Shown here: positions 10,792-21,341 of the stretch, one piece after another
How positions within the stretch are numbered: position 1 is the first letter of the stretch
Layout: the number at the start of each line of letters is the position of its first letter
From: Phymatolithon calcareum
Lineage: Eukaryota > Rhodophyta > Florideophyceae > Hapalidiales
Direction of reading: 5' to 3'
NCBI GenBank assembly: GCA_977006965.1
Contig: OZ345374.1
Coordinates: 558,001 to 622,000, forward strand
DNA: 64,000 nucleotides
Notes under the pieces: model-generated
What the model saw: the letters and a program-made list of their open reading frames with translations, nothing else
Told to the model about the DNA's origin: nothing
Database searches by the model: none
Program-made: the position numbers and the translations under genes

Positions 10792-12564
10792 CTATTCTTT
10801 TGCGCAACGTACAAATACGACATCTTGAACACTACTTTTCAGTGGTACCCAATATTCAAAATCACGCAGCGCTGCTGAAGTAGCACATGCGACATGACCA
10901 TTCTTGCAAGCAAGCACGGCGTATGCACTTTCGATATCCCCGGGGATAGTTATGGCAAGCCTTCTTAAAATGGTCTTCATACCAATTCGTGTTACTACAC
11001 GGATTTGGCCGCGCTTGTAGTCGGCGACCACAATGCCCTTTGTAAAAAATTTATCCTCCCCAGAGGCGCTTTCAGAAATGCCAGTACTATTCAACGGCGT
11101 TTCAGTCGGCGTCCGGGTTTTCGTCTTTTGGAGCCACCTTCCCATGTTGTACGATTTCTTCATTCTCTGCGACTCCAATGCTTTGCTCACATCTAGTTCT
11201 ATTTGTACCGTCACAGACAAATCTTCAATTTTTCGCCCATCTTGAATATCCCACTCTGTTTTAGTGTATTTCTTCTTCTGTTCACGAAACAAGACATTAC
11301 AAGAAGCGAGCACAGCAAGCTCATCCCGAAAGTTGAACTGATTTTGTGATAAATCTTCACCCGCATCACAATACGGCTGGATAGTGCATAACTCATCCGA
11401 AAGGTACCGCGCAATCCTGTTACGTCCCGCCACTTCCTTCAGCTTTGTCAACAATTTCAACGAGCCAGTTGTCACGAAGCGCTCTTTGTCGTTGTTTAAT
11501 CTGACAAGGGCGATTTCTCCATCGACAAGAGAGTAAACCCGCATATCGGCCGGCATACCAACAGCCATCTCGGCACCAGCGCGGACTAGATATGGCACAA
11601 ATCCTTGGGTGAACAAATTGTTTCCGAAAGGATTTCTGTCGTCAACAATAAGCAAGTCCCACTTCATGTCCCCGGCGGACATGCCACAGCAAAGAGCAAC
11701 AGCAATACCAATTTTGTAGTCGCTCCAGCACGCCACAACTTCCTTCCTGTCGTTCTTCACCTCGGTAGTCACAGAAAGCCCAAAAGCGAAAATATCCACA
11801 ATGACTGCCTCCATATGTTCCTTGTACTCGTACTTTTCAAGCATATTACCGGGGTCAAACATTGCCTGTACAGCAATCAGCAATGCATCGCGACGGAGTA
11901 TCCTGGGCACCAAACTTTCCCCTGACAGAGCGCGATAATTAAATAGAGCCTCCAACCATATCCACGGTCGCGCGAAGTCGGGGCCAAACGAATGGAGGGG
12001 CGTCATAAGAGCCACACAGTAAGGCAGAAGCCCGCGGACAAACCATTCACCATCGACGGAGAGTCCCCTGATTGCGCGGTCGATCCAAACGATACATGTG
12101 TTGGTTGTCGCATGCACTCTGTCCGGACTAATCTGCAGTAGCTCACGGAAACGGTTCGCTGAATTTCTGCTCACAGTGCGACCCAATGCGTCCGGAGAAT
12201 GGCGGTAGCTGATCACTAAAGGTACGACGCCGTGCTCGCAACCAAATTGAAGGGCGCGCAGACCAGTGCCACGCTCCGGGTGGATGCAATTGAGAGCGTC
12301 ATACGGATTAGAACTATCGATTTTGCGGAATCCTTCACACACTTTGAGCAGCTGCGATGGCGTGATGATGTCGAGAAGTGATATAAGACGGGCGTAGAAG
12401 CAGTCCGATGGGTCAGCAAAACGGTCCCAGTGGATGGATGCAACTTGTTCGAAGTAATCCTTGGCAGCATATGCGGAGCAATCAATGCTATCCGAGTCGT
12501 AGACGGAGAGAAGAGTGGAGAAGAAGGACGAAAGACTCGACCGCAAAGGGTTTGGAGTAGCCAT
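10792..12564 (-). CDS. Unknown 590-residue protein (intact paralogue)
   Basis: Intronless; ATG at 12564 (MATPNPLRSS). I do not recognise the family. Visible features are an N-terminal helical half (SLLDIITPSQLLKVCEGF, GTGLRALQFGCEHG), a conserved central block around CWSDYKIGIAVALCCG and IVDDRNPFGNN, and a basic segment before FKTKGIV-type sequence. A C-terminal half with VADYKRGQIRVVTRIGMK and AYAVLACKNGHVACATS follows. No transmembrane helix or signal peptide. It stands convergently to a broken copy at 5869-7641, so the pair forms a large inverted repeat. Conservation across the whole length of both copies supports a real protein-coding gene. Possibly a lineage-specific family. Confidence 0.85.
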   Translation of the reverse strand: MATPNPLRSSLSSFFSTLLSVYDSDSIDCSAYAAKDYFEQVASIHWDRFADPSDCFYARLISLLDIITPSQLLKVCEGFRKIDSSNPYDALNCIHPERGTGLRALQFGCEHGVVPLVISYRHSPDALGRTVSRNSANRFRELLQISPDRVHATTNTCIVWIDRAIRGLSVDGEWFVRGLLPYCVALMTPLHSFGPDFARPWIWLEALFNYRALSGESLVPRILRRDALLIAVQAMFDPGNMLEKYEYKEHMEAVIVDIFAFGLSVTTEVKNDRKEVVACWSDYKIGIAVALCCGMSAGDMKWDLLIVDDRNPFGNNLFTQGFVPYLVRAGAEMAVGMPADMRVYSLVDGEIALVRLNNDKERFVTTGSLKLLTKLKEVAGRNRIARYLSDELCTIQPYCDAGEDLSQNQFNFRDELAVLASCNVLFREQKKKYTKTEWDIQDGRKIEDLSVTVQIELDVSKALESQRMKKSYNMGRWLQKTKTRTPTETPLNSTGISESASGEDKFFTKGIVVADYKRGQIRVVTRIGMKTILRRLAITIPGDIESAYAVLACKNGHVACATSAALRDFEYWVPLKSSVQDVVFVRCAKE

Positions 12565-13052
12565 CACAAATTCAAGGACCTTGTTTAGAAGACATCGGCG
12601 CTGCGAGAAATTGGACGCCCGCGCTTTGATGAGTTTGCAATCAAAAAATTTATGGCAGAGTCTTACCTTCAGTATTATCGGTACATATCAAACTGAGACA
12701 ACTGTCTCATGCAGTTCCCTTGCATGGATTTTTTTGAATTATGCAGTACAAAATTTGTCATACCGGAGCGGGAACTTCAATATGCTCGAGCGACTCCAAA
12801 ATCAGTTCCATGCGGTCTAAAAACGAGGAAGGCAGTTAGAAAAATAGTTCGGGCCGGTGGAAATCGTCCTCTGCGGAGCTCAAGAAGGAATTGTGTATTA
12901 TCAGGAGAAGGCTCTCTGACTAAGATTGTGGAGCGCATGAAGGTTAATCCACTGTGTTTGGGCGCAAATAAACTCTTTTCTTCGGCGGTGGGACTTCAAT
13001 GAGGCACTCTTAGAGTTCACAACTTAGATTTGACGGCTTGACAAGCACGCTT
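12565..13052. other. Upstream region of the 590-aa gene
   Basis: Non-coding as far as I can see. The minus-strand promoter of the 10792-12564 gene should be here. Small frames on the plus strand show no motif. Confidence 0.4.
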
Positions 13053-13238
13053 GGTACCAATACTATTTTTATTGCAATAAAGCCTTAATTGCCCTGAGAG
13101 GTACTTATTGCAATAATTATTGCAAAAAGTAATGGCATTTGATCGAAAATCAAGGTACACCCTTGCCCTCCTCGGCGCTGAGAAGATCGTCGTACAGCGC
13201 TGCGGTACAGGATCTGTAAGGGAAATTTACGGAAAAAG

Positions 13239-13348
13239 GTTATATAAGCTCCCCACACAGTTTACGTATTGCCACCCGAATCTGCGGCATTCGATTGCTG
13301 TCAGGAATTCTGCTCTGTTATCGATGCCTCTCGATAAATAAGCTCAAC
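13239..13348 (+). pseudogene. hAT transposase fragment, left of the inserted element
   Basis: The frame ending CLSINKLNL at 13348 continues directly into DVNKMVVSDDRLQ at 15347 when the 13349-15346 insertion and one CTAG copy are removed. The joined sequence matches the hAT block C-x-S-H-x-L-N-L-x-V-N. Upstream of about 13300 similarity fades. Confidence 0.5.
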
Positions 13349-15346
13349 CTAGTGTCTATTTTACAAACCCCCTCAATTGAGGGTATTTCCCTCAATTGAG
13401 GGGCGATTTGAAAGCTCGAAAAAATCCATAGAGCAAATTCGAAACAGATCGCTCACGCCATATTCGTAAAGCCTGGCTCATCTTCTGTCCGAGGAGTATC
13501 CACACTACTACCTTAAATTCGCTTCGTTCGGCGCTAGAAACGAAAATATGTTGGTCACGCAGAAGTACCGGACCCGCCATTCCAGGAGAAAAAACGGGCC
13601 GCGCGCGGTCGGTACATCAGTACACACCAAGGCAGCATCTGTAAGAGGTCTTGCAGAGTGCTCCAGACTATACGGAGACATTTCGAAGCCAAAAAAGGTG
13701 AGTAGTATGGTTCAGAATGTACTCGGGGAAAAATCAATGGTCGCGCGAGCATGTTTCATCGCATGAAATGGGTTCTGATCCGTCATCCATTGAAGAAGAC
13801 TAAGATGAAGACAGTCCACATTGTCAACGTCAAGGTAGAGAACGCTGACGATGACATTACAGACGCTGAAAAGCTTGAACCGAGCCAAAATCGGCAAAGC
13901 GCGTTACCGCCCAGGCCTGCTTACAGTGTTCATTCTTGCCAATCTTCATCGCGAAACGCCTGTTTATCGTCTACAGTCGCGCTCACATGCTCCTCAGAAG
14001 GGCATAAAAGCTTCGATAAAACCTTCAGAAGTTCTAAACGCCCTCTTCCGAGCACTCTTGCGTAAGTCTTACAAGGCCCTTGAGACCAAACATCGCACCG
14101 GGAACTTGATGTCATCACGCCAGACCGCGAGCCGAATACGTGCGCTCATTGGATCCCAAGATATAAGCGGAAGTTATATGTTCGTTTTAGAGACGATTTT
14201 ACTCTCAGTTGTGGAAACTTCGCACTCTAAACGGAGACTTCTTATTCGAGATTTGTGGTATTGGACTTCATTCGAAGTACGATTGTGTGGTGACAATGTT
14301 TCCCCAAGTTACCTGCGAAAAATTGCTGCTTGGACGTCCGCTAAGCTGAGAAGAAAGGTGTGAAAAGAGACTACAGTGACAGAGCCTGTTAAGTTTTTCG
14401 AAATACTCGTCCTCATGGCAAGAGTTGAGTTCGGCGCTGAGAGCGCTTTCTGGAAGTCTACCAGGCCGAAGAAGTATCTCTCTGGCCCTTCTTCTTCCAA
14501 AACAGCGATGCCGGTGGCCGAATACCTCCGGTTGATTTCATTCAGAGAGCAATCAAGTGAATTAGGCGACATGTACTTTGCGCAGTACCGCTGGTCACCT
14601 CGGTCAAGATTATGTCGATCCCACAAATGACCACAGAAAGCACACTGTGTCAAAGAGATTTTGAAGGCGAAATGGCCCACGGAATGGCAGTTCTGTGCTG
14701 TCTTATGGCCGCATATGCCGGTATACGTCGCATTACATGTGTGGATTCATACTTAGTGAGTGCTGACTCTGCAGAGATTCAACAAGTGCGCCTATAGTTC
14801 ATAGGGGCCATCTAACTCTGCTGGTGATTTTCTAGGTTGTTAGCTAGCTGTTATTCTCTGGTGACCATGCAGAGTGTCAGCAGCACATGACGCAGTGAAG
14901 GTTTTGTGAAGTGCCGGGAGAGCAAGTCTTCGATAGCATTTGACAAGCGCATTACTTGTGGAGGTTCAGTCGCGCCGGAGCGTACATTTGCATTCGAGAG
15001 CAGTGTTGGACGCCACGTTACCCCTAAGAAAAGTAAAAAGATGATTGTAGAGGTCATGATGACTACTTTTGTTGTGCAAAACAACTCCAGAGTTTGAAAA
15101 TGCAAGACCTCGACCATTGCGTTCTCACAATGTAATACGCTTGATAGTGCCACAATATACATTTGCGACATTTCTACTGTTAGGAACTGCTTCACTAAGC
15201 ATGCTGAAGACATCTATGAGCTTGGCACTGTTGATGCGCTTGATAGCGAGTAACTTTCATGAGCAAAAAATTAAATGAATCTCTTCCCTCAATTGAGGGA
15301 AAAGTGCCCCTCAATTGAGGGAAAATTTCCGTAAAATAGACACTAG
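13349..15346. mobile_element. 2.0-kb DNA transposon with palindromic subterminal repeats (CTAG target)
   Basis: Perfect 16-bp ends CTAGTGTCTATTTTAC (13349-13364) and its reverse complement (15331-15346). The outer CTAG can be read as a 4-bp target duplication, as a TA duplication inside a CTAG target, or as part of the TIR; removing the element restores the hAT frame in each reading. Just inside each end are two copies of the perfect 14-bp palindrome CCCTCAATTGAGGG (13370-13383, 13389-13402; 15286-15299, 15308-15321), likely transposase-binding sites. No recognisable transposase: open frames at 13851-14363 (+) and 14309-14680 (-, with a CxxC) have no assignable motif. Probably non-autonomous or of an unfamiliar family. 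Confidence 0.8.
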
Positions 15347-16262
15347 ATGTGAACAAGATGGTCGTCAGTGACGATAGACTCCAAGCAGCGATAGACTCGG
15401 TGCATGTAACGATTAAAGACTGCAAAAAACTGAAGAACCGAGCAAAACTTCGCAACCTTACTAAATTGGCTCCAGTTATGCATAATGAGACGCGTTGGTC
15501 CGGAAAGTATCATATGCTCAAGCGCTTCAACCGCATACGCGATCAGTTAATCGACGCGGCAAAGCCGGAAGGAGCAACGATAGCTGTGGACGAGAGCGAG
15601 CAGTTCCGCAACAGATCTACGCTCTACGCAAGTCAGTTTAAGAAAATCAACCAGGTAACTCTGGAACTACAGAAGCGCGGTGCTTCGTTGTCGGACTGTC
15701 GCATAGCTCTTGATGAGTTGATTTCAGCAGTCGAGCAGTGCAAGTACGATGTCAACTCACCATTATACCGATGTCACTACATTGCATCACGTGCATCAAT
15801 TGTGTGCGACCGAGCATTCGAGTCGCGAGTCGTTAAGATTCAGCGCGGTGAGTCCGATACTATGACAAATGAAGAGAAAGATGCATGCAATGAGTTCAAA
15901 CTGGAACGCGATGACGGTATAACAAGCTCTATCGGCGGATCGGGTGGAGGCCGGCTGTTAATGGCGGAAAGAATTGCCGTAAAAAAAAGCACAAGCGTGC
16001 CGAGGTCCATCAGACTTATATAAATTGCGACTTTATTCTTGGATCAACTGACGAGGTGGAGAGGCTTTGGTCGGTGGCCAAGAACGTTTTGACAGACAAT
16101 CGCAAGAGGATGACACCGTTATTACTAGAAGCCCTGCTGTTTCTTAAAGAGAACAAAGGTTACTGGGAACAGCAGTCGGTCTCCGTGGCGATGATCACTG
16201 CCCGGAGCGCAAGAGTGATCCAACGCGTGAGTGAAGACATGGCACAGGAAGACCTGAATTAG
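15347..16262 (+). pseudogene. hAT transposase C-terminal region, one frameshift
   Basis: The first segment to about 15955 contains APVMHNETRWSGKYHMLKRF (the N-x-T-R-W-S-S-x-x-x-M-L-x-R block of hAT transposases). The frame then shifts near the A-run at 15980-15988 into NCDFILGSTDEVERLWSVAK, then TDNRKRMTPLLLEALLFLK, the hAT dimerisation region. It terminates at 16260-16262. One indel and the upstream insertion make it non-functional. Confidence 0.75.
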
Positions 16263-16676
16263 ATTCTGTTATTGCAATTGATATTGGCAGAATGGTCAGA
16301 TATTGCAATTCCTATTGCCTTCAACCTTGGATTATTGGTATTGCAATTCCTATTGCATCATGTGCCCGAATAAATAACAATAATATTGGTACTATCCCTG
16401 CGTGCAGCATTCAGGATAGATGCTGTGGAGCTCCATGGCTTGTCGTTCTGTGTCTTAAAAGGACACTCCGTTGGCGCTTATGGGGGTGGATTAACGGCGT
16501 TGGAGCTCGAGGTGGCTGGTTTCCTCTGCTCGATTCTCCCCTTGCGCCAGGGCCTTAGATACTGGACGACCATGCAAGCTTTCAACAAAGAAAATCACTG
16601 TCCCTGTCCTTATGGCCTTTGAAAAGTTGCCCCGTTTATTGGTCGAGTTGGGACAAAAACCGTACAGGATAAATAT

Positions 16677-16730
16677 TATATTCATAAGACTTTGAGGCTA
16701 TTATAAAAGCCTCACAGTCTTACGAATATA
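16677..16730. repeat. Hairpin, ~21-bp arms
   Basis: The arm around 16679-16699 (TAAGACTTTGAGGCT) pairs with 16708-16730 (AGCCTCACAGTCTTA) across an 8-nt loop with three mismatches. Foldback remnant or structured RNA; nothing else identifies it. Confidence 0.55.
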
Positions 16731-16779
16731 TGGGCAAGGCTTCCTCAGTTGCTACCTTCCAGTGTGTAGACCGTTGAAA

Positions 16780-16804
16780 CCTACCGCCTTCCATAGGCGG
16801 TAGG
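16780..16804. repeat. Perfect 10-bp stem hairpin
   Basis: CCTACCGCCT (16780-16789), 5-nt loop TCCAT, AGGCGGTAGG (16795-16804). No T-run follows and no gene ends here, so a terminator role is not supported. Confidence 0.55.
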
Positions 16805-18290
16805 GGAAAGTTTGGAACCTATATCGTCCTACTTTCTATGTGGTGTTCTTTTGGGTTCGCTGCTGGTGTTCCCGCTATTAGGCTTCGTGTCCTGAGGGAC
16901 ATCTACGTAACTTCTCGTATCTTGATTTCAGAGCAGTCCTTCGTTTTCCATGCACTCGATGATGGTCTTGCTGAATAGTAAAAGCTGGTAAAGTGCTTTC
17001 TCTGTATCCAGTCTTTTGTCTCCGTTCAGGTCATATCCTCACAGATTGTTTTCCAGCGTTGTCATATGCTGTCGAACTCGGTTTCCAAATTTTTCCGCCA
17101 TGCTTGTTGTCAACACCTGCAGAAATCTTCCGCAGATGTGCAGAAGCGCTAATTGCATGTGCTTCACCTTCAGAAGTTTGACGATTGCTGGTAGGTCACT
17201 TGTCTTGTACGCAATTAATAGTGCTAGAACTAAGTGGTCGCCATTGACTCATTAGCGTTCAATAGGCGGATCCGAAATGTCTATATATCTCGATTTAGTG
17301 TTGATAGCCAAGTAGAAGAAGCACGGCAAAGTGCAGGTGATATCTATATACAGCCTCGAGCAGTAAACAAAGTGGCGGTGCCTCACAGTCGCTCTCCTGT
17401 GTCACACTGTTGTGATGTTCAACTGTCAGCCCGTGTGATGCTTATTCCGCATATGTCTCGACCTGCTTCCATTGTGGTGCATTTGTTGTTTTTCTGATTA
17501 CTATGGGATATATTTCTTTGTTTTAGTCATCATCCGTTTATAGCCATTCGTTCCACTCTCTTGTTAAGAGCCACACATTCTAGGCTCTCGTTCTGGATAA
17601 TTACTCATCCAGTTAGTCATCCGTGTAAACTTTGCTAAGGGGAAATCTTGACAACTTGTCTCTGTCGTCAGCCTCCTTCCACGGGACTTCGAAAACCACT
17701 GCACGACACACACTTAATACTCCTATTTATTCTTCTCCCATAACGGAAGGGCTGTGGACAGTTAGTGTTGAACACTCGATCAACAGTTCCTCTGTTACCT
17801 CAGGTGGAGGTTGTCTTGGCGGGCTTCATCCATTTGTCGTCGGGTCCAGAAATGACAATCTGTCCCAATCTGACGTACAGATGCAAAATTTTTCTGTCTC
17901 TCGCTGATGAGATAAATCTTTAGTGCGTCACGCGTCGCTAACGCGATAGTCTCCGCATACCGAACCTTTCGGTCGATGTCGTTTAACTTACGAAAACGAT
18001 GATTGTGGAACGGGAAGAACGTAGCGGATTGATGAAGGTGAGTGGAGCACTTTAATTGAAAGAAAGCTTGGTGAATCTTCTGAAGGGGATATTTGATGAT
18101 TTTATTTTGAGAGCTCCCAAAGCCTCACCTTGGAGTAACGGGGCAGCTCTTGCGATATTCTCTAAGATAAAGTCCTCTGGCTACTCAAAACGTTCTTGAT
18201 TCGTAATTCTCTCCCAACAAGAGCTCCTGTGAGTCTCTTGCACTCAAACTCAATTTCTGTACTCATCTTCGACGACGCTAGGATACGTTG
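16805..18290. other. Unassigned 1.5 kb
   Basis: Only short frames with no recognisable protein. Composition is similar to its surroundings. It may be the decayed 3-prime part of the minus-strand LINE next to it. Confidence 0.35.
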
Positions 18291-19329
18291 TTAGGCGACT
18301 AGTTCGATCACCGCGGTTATCCCACAGTAGGCACCCAATACTGATTTCCTCCAAAGGGGTGCTCGGTTGAATGTCAACCTTAGGCACCTTAAACGCGTTG
18401 TTCTTTCTCCTATGTAAAGGATCCCTGGTAGCTTGCCTTCAATAGGAATCTTCATTGATCTGCCTTTTTCTTCCTTTTCCCATACCTTAAGTGTTTTTTC
18501 TTTCCTCTTCTTCGTGACAGATCCATCCTGGGCTTTCTGAAAGGCTTGTCGCAGGTCTTCATAAATCTTGAGATATTCAATATCCTTCATTGCTTCCTTT
18601 CGTCCTCATCTCTTCCAAAATACTCTTTTGTTTCTTCAAGGCGCTTTTTGTATCTTACCAGGTTTAATGCAACATTTCTGCTTGATGACGTCTCCTCATC
18701 TTTGGTGGTCCCAGTCGGCACAGAACTCGCATTCGGTCCCGGCGGTGTTCGGCATATTTTCCGAAAACATTCTTGTAGAACAAGCCCTCTGCCGACTCAA
18801 TTGCCGAGAGCAATCGATTTGTCATTGGAGTCACGTGTAACGCATACTCCCATTTCGGGATAATTAGCGACTTAAAGATCCTGATGCACGTCTCCGGTTT
18901 GAATCCTCGAACATTCACTCCAAGCTCCCGAAGCTTATGTATGCATCCTGCAGCATTTCGAACTCTTGCTATGGCCGTGTCATCCGTAACACCCTTGTTA
19001 TTCATGCTTACCCCAAGATACGAGAGTCTCTACGCTTGATATAGTTCTCGTTCCGCCAAGTAAAAAGTGTGCTTCTGAAGCCCTTTGTACGTAAGAAATT
19101 CGCTTTTTCCTGGTTTTGTGTTCCATTTCATGCCATTTTCGCTTGCCCAACTGGTCCCTATGTCAAGAAGTTTCTGCATTCCTCGTCCTGTCTTCTCTTC
19201 AAGCTGAACATCATCTGCGAAGAATTGCACTGGGCTGTCTGAGACGTTTCCGTCTGTCTTGGAGACGGCTTCTGCGAATGAGTCCAAGATTATATTGAAT
19301 AGTGTTGATACAGAGTGTACCAACACTTA
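18291..19329 (-). mobile_element. LINE reverse-transcriptase fragment (motif C to C-terminus)
   Basis: Read leftward from 19326. LFNIILDSFAEAV and FFADDVQLEE (the F-x-D-D catalytic motif) are followed by WASENGMKWNTKPGKSEF and, past one in-frame TAG (19027-19029 area), RLSYLGVSMNNKG and PKWEYALHVTP. All are in the order expected for LINE ORF2 palm and thumb regions. A frameshift near 18660 leads to a basic tail at 18291-18590. The copy is 5-prime truncated at about 19330. It resembles the LINE at 58449-58710 (WN/YLG region), so both are probably one family. Confidence 0.75.
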
Positions 19330-19677
19330 GCGTGAGTTATCCTGGAGTTGACATGAAGCACTGTTCGGTATTGTGTCCTTGTCAACTCGAGGATAAGTCA
19401 TTGGTGAGGCGCTGGACCCAGACTTGCACGGAGTACTTTACATCGCAATGGATAGGAGACAATAACGAAAACTTAGGCCAGCTGATCACTGCTAGTGTCG
19501 CATGGGGGAAAATGCAGAGAGAGCAGGCTGCTCTACTGAGTTTCTCTGCTGGGACATGACGAATAATATTGCTCCAGATGACATGCGCCTCAAGCCAATT
19601 GGCGAGATTATATCCATTAGCACCATTAGTGCAAGGGGCTTGGGCCACCACGGCCACCTTGCGAGCTGCGGTACTAC
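19330..19677. other. Spacer
   Basis: No gene. A short foldback (TCCTGGAGTTGACA ... TGTCAACTCGAGGA, 19340-19395) is visible. Confidence 0.4.
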
Positions 19678-19776
19678 CTAGTGTCTAGTTTACGTCGATC
19701 GACCGGTACCTACAAAGGCGCTGGAAATATGAAACTGTTGCCCTCAATTGAGGGGCTCTCGTAAACTAGACACTAG
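19678..19776. mobile_element. 99-bp MITE of the CTAG/palindrome transposon family
   Basis: Perfect 17-bp inverted ends CTAGTGTCTAGTTTACG (19678-19694; complement 19760-19776), differing from the 13349-15346 element mainly at one position. A single CCCTCAATTGAGGG palindrome lies at 19741-19754. Same CTAG at both outer ends. No coding capacity, so it must be mobilised by a related transposase. Confidence 0.85.
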
Positions 19777-21131
19777 TAGTCTTTCGTGCTTCATGAATCG
19801 AAGATTCGACATGTCGAGTCTTCTGCAGAAGTTTCTGTAGACACATCCTGTCAAGTGTGGATGTCGGTTCATCCAAGTACATCGCAAGTGACATCGAGTG
19901 CACTATCTACAATGTCCTCTAAGTGCATATGCATGCACTTGATACGTTGGTATGCACGGCACCCAAAAGGGGCACATGCATATACCTGTGCCCCAAAACG
20001 GGATACGGTCATTGTTCCTGAAGCGGTTTCAACACGTCCCAAGCAGTGTTAACCCAATGTAGATGCAAGAGTAGAATACCAAGAGGGAGGACTTGCCTAT
20101 AAGAGACAGTACGATAGGTAGAACAAGGAAGAAAAGACAAGAAGAACCTACACCTCATTAAACCCCCTGAATCTTTACAAACAAAGGAATCATTACCACG
20201 ATAGCGCTTACGCCTTTGGCGGCCGTATCGCAATCGCCCGGGATAAGCGCACCTGGACCATAAGGCCGATTATCCCAAACTCACTCTAGTCAGCCTCTCA
20301 ACCCGATATCACCGAACGGGACGACCTGACAGAACTGCCCTCAATTGCATTTCGTACGACAGATATGGTTGAGAAAAAACAGTACAGTACTTGTAGTTGC
20401 CAATTCTCACAGCAAAAGGGATTTCGGTTACTACAAAAAAATCTTCAAATTACAATATGAAATACAGTATTTGTTTCATTGAAGCTTCAATGAAACAATG
20501 ATATCATGTTGCCCATTTGCAATTCGCCGAAAGAATGGTTTTCCTGTCTCAATGGCGAATAAAATAATTGATCCGTCGTCACGCACATGCACAATATTAA
20601 TTTCACGATGATCGTCGACGATCGGCAACGTTACCTTCATGTACTACAGTGTCGTGTGTCCCGTTCTGGTGTCAAATAAAAAATTCAACTGTAAGATTTG
20701 CCCTGTATGCCCCGCGTTCCCGATGGAAACTTGTACGGTGCACTAAACGGCAGAGCAAACTAATCCCAAACCGCTGAAGGAAAGCGACCGACGGGCCGTG
20801 ACTTATCCTCGCAAACTTGGGGGCGGTATTGCACCGGCAGCGTCCGCACTCAACGGAGTGTGACGGACTCGACTTGCGCTTTACCTTCCGACGCGAACTC
20901 GGATTTCCTCGGCTCCTCCAGGAGGATTGCACAAAGGGTTCAAAGCGTGTTTTTACTTTTTCAGTGTTGTGTGTTTTTTTTCTTGTTGTTACCACGAAAT
21001 TCCCCCAGGCGCGGCACGCGCCCAAATACTAAATCTCGCTCCACGCAATTACTCTAAACAATTACACCAGGCGATTCACAATTGCCGTGCAATAATTTGC
21101 ACGGCTGTCCATTACTCATGTCGCACCACAA
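19777..21131. other. Non-coding region upstream of the NLR gene
   Basis: No gene recognised. It contains a truncated palindrome copy (CCCTCAATTG at ~20338), a 28-bp perfect palindrome (20471-20498) and, further right, further inverted repeats near the NLR start. The open frame at 20672-21025 (-) has no motif. Confidence 0.4.
20471..20498. repeat. 28-bp perfect palindrome
   Basis: Centre AAGCTT; each half is TTGTTTCATTGAAG. No spacer, so it could extrude as a cruciform or bind a dimeric factor. Lies 0.84 kb upstream of the NLR gene. Confidence 0.75.
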
Positions 21132-21216
21132 CAGTACAGCTGTACTGATGTGTATACAGCTTTTCCCTTTTAGTGACCACCAACCAGGGGATAGTAATAC
21201 TGTATACTATCCCCTG
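21132..21216. promoter_or_regulatory. Two inverted repeats just upstream of the NLR gene
   Basis: A perfect 16-bp palindrome CAGTACAGCTGTACTG (21132-21147) and a 12-bp inverted repeat CAGGGGATAGTA (21185-21196) / TACTATCCCCTG (21205-21216) with 8-bp spacer lie 125-210 bp before the ATG. Their position suggests binding sites for dimeric regulators or a 5-prime UTR hairpin. Inference only. Confidence 0.4.
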
Positions 21217-21341
21217 ATCCAACGCAAGCGGTTTGCGGGATATCATAGCTTCGTAACCCCAAGAAAGCCTTGACTGTCTAGAACCGTCAAGAGACCCTCG
21301 TTGAGAGCGGTATTGTACAGAACCTGTTCCTGGCAACCGCC

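Larger units (their letters stand above)
13053..16393 (+). mobile_element. hAT-type DNA transposon, interrupted by a second transposon
   Basis: The outer boundaries share an imperfect terminal inverted repeat: GGTACCAATACTATTTTTATTG at the left (13053) against CAATAATATTGGTAC at the right (to 16393). Short TATTGCAAT-type motifs recur just inside both ends (13065-13125; 16268-16355), like the subterminal repeats of hAT elements. Inside lies the C-terminal part of a hAT transposase, split by another element at 13349-15346. I could not see an 8-bp target duplication. The transposase N-terminus is missing, so the element is internally deleted and non-autonomous. Confidence 0.65.

Noticed and set aside
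16780-16804. Perfect hairpin as a transcription terminator
   Set aside because: Eukaryotic context, no T-run and no gene ending there.
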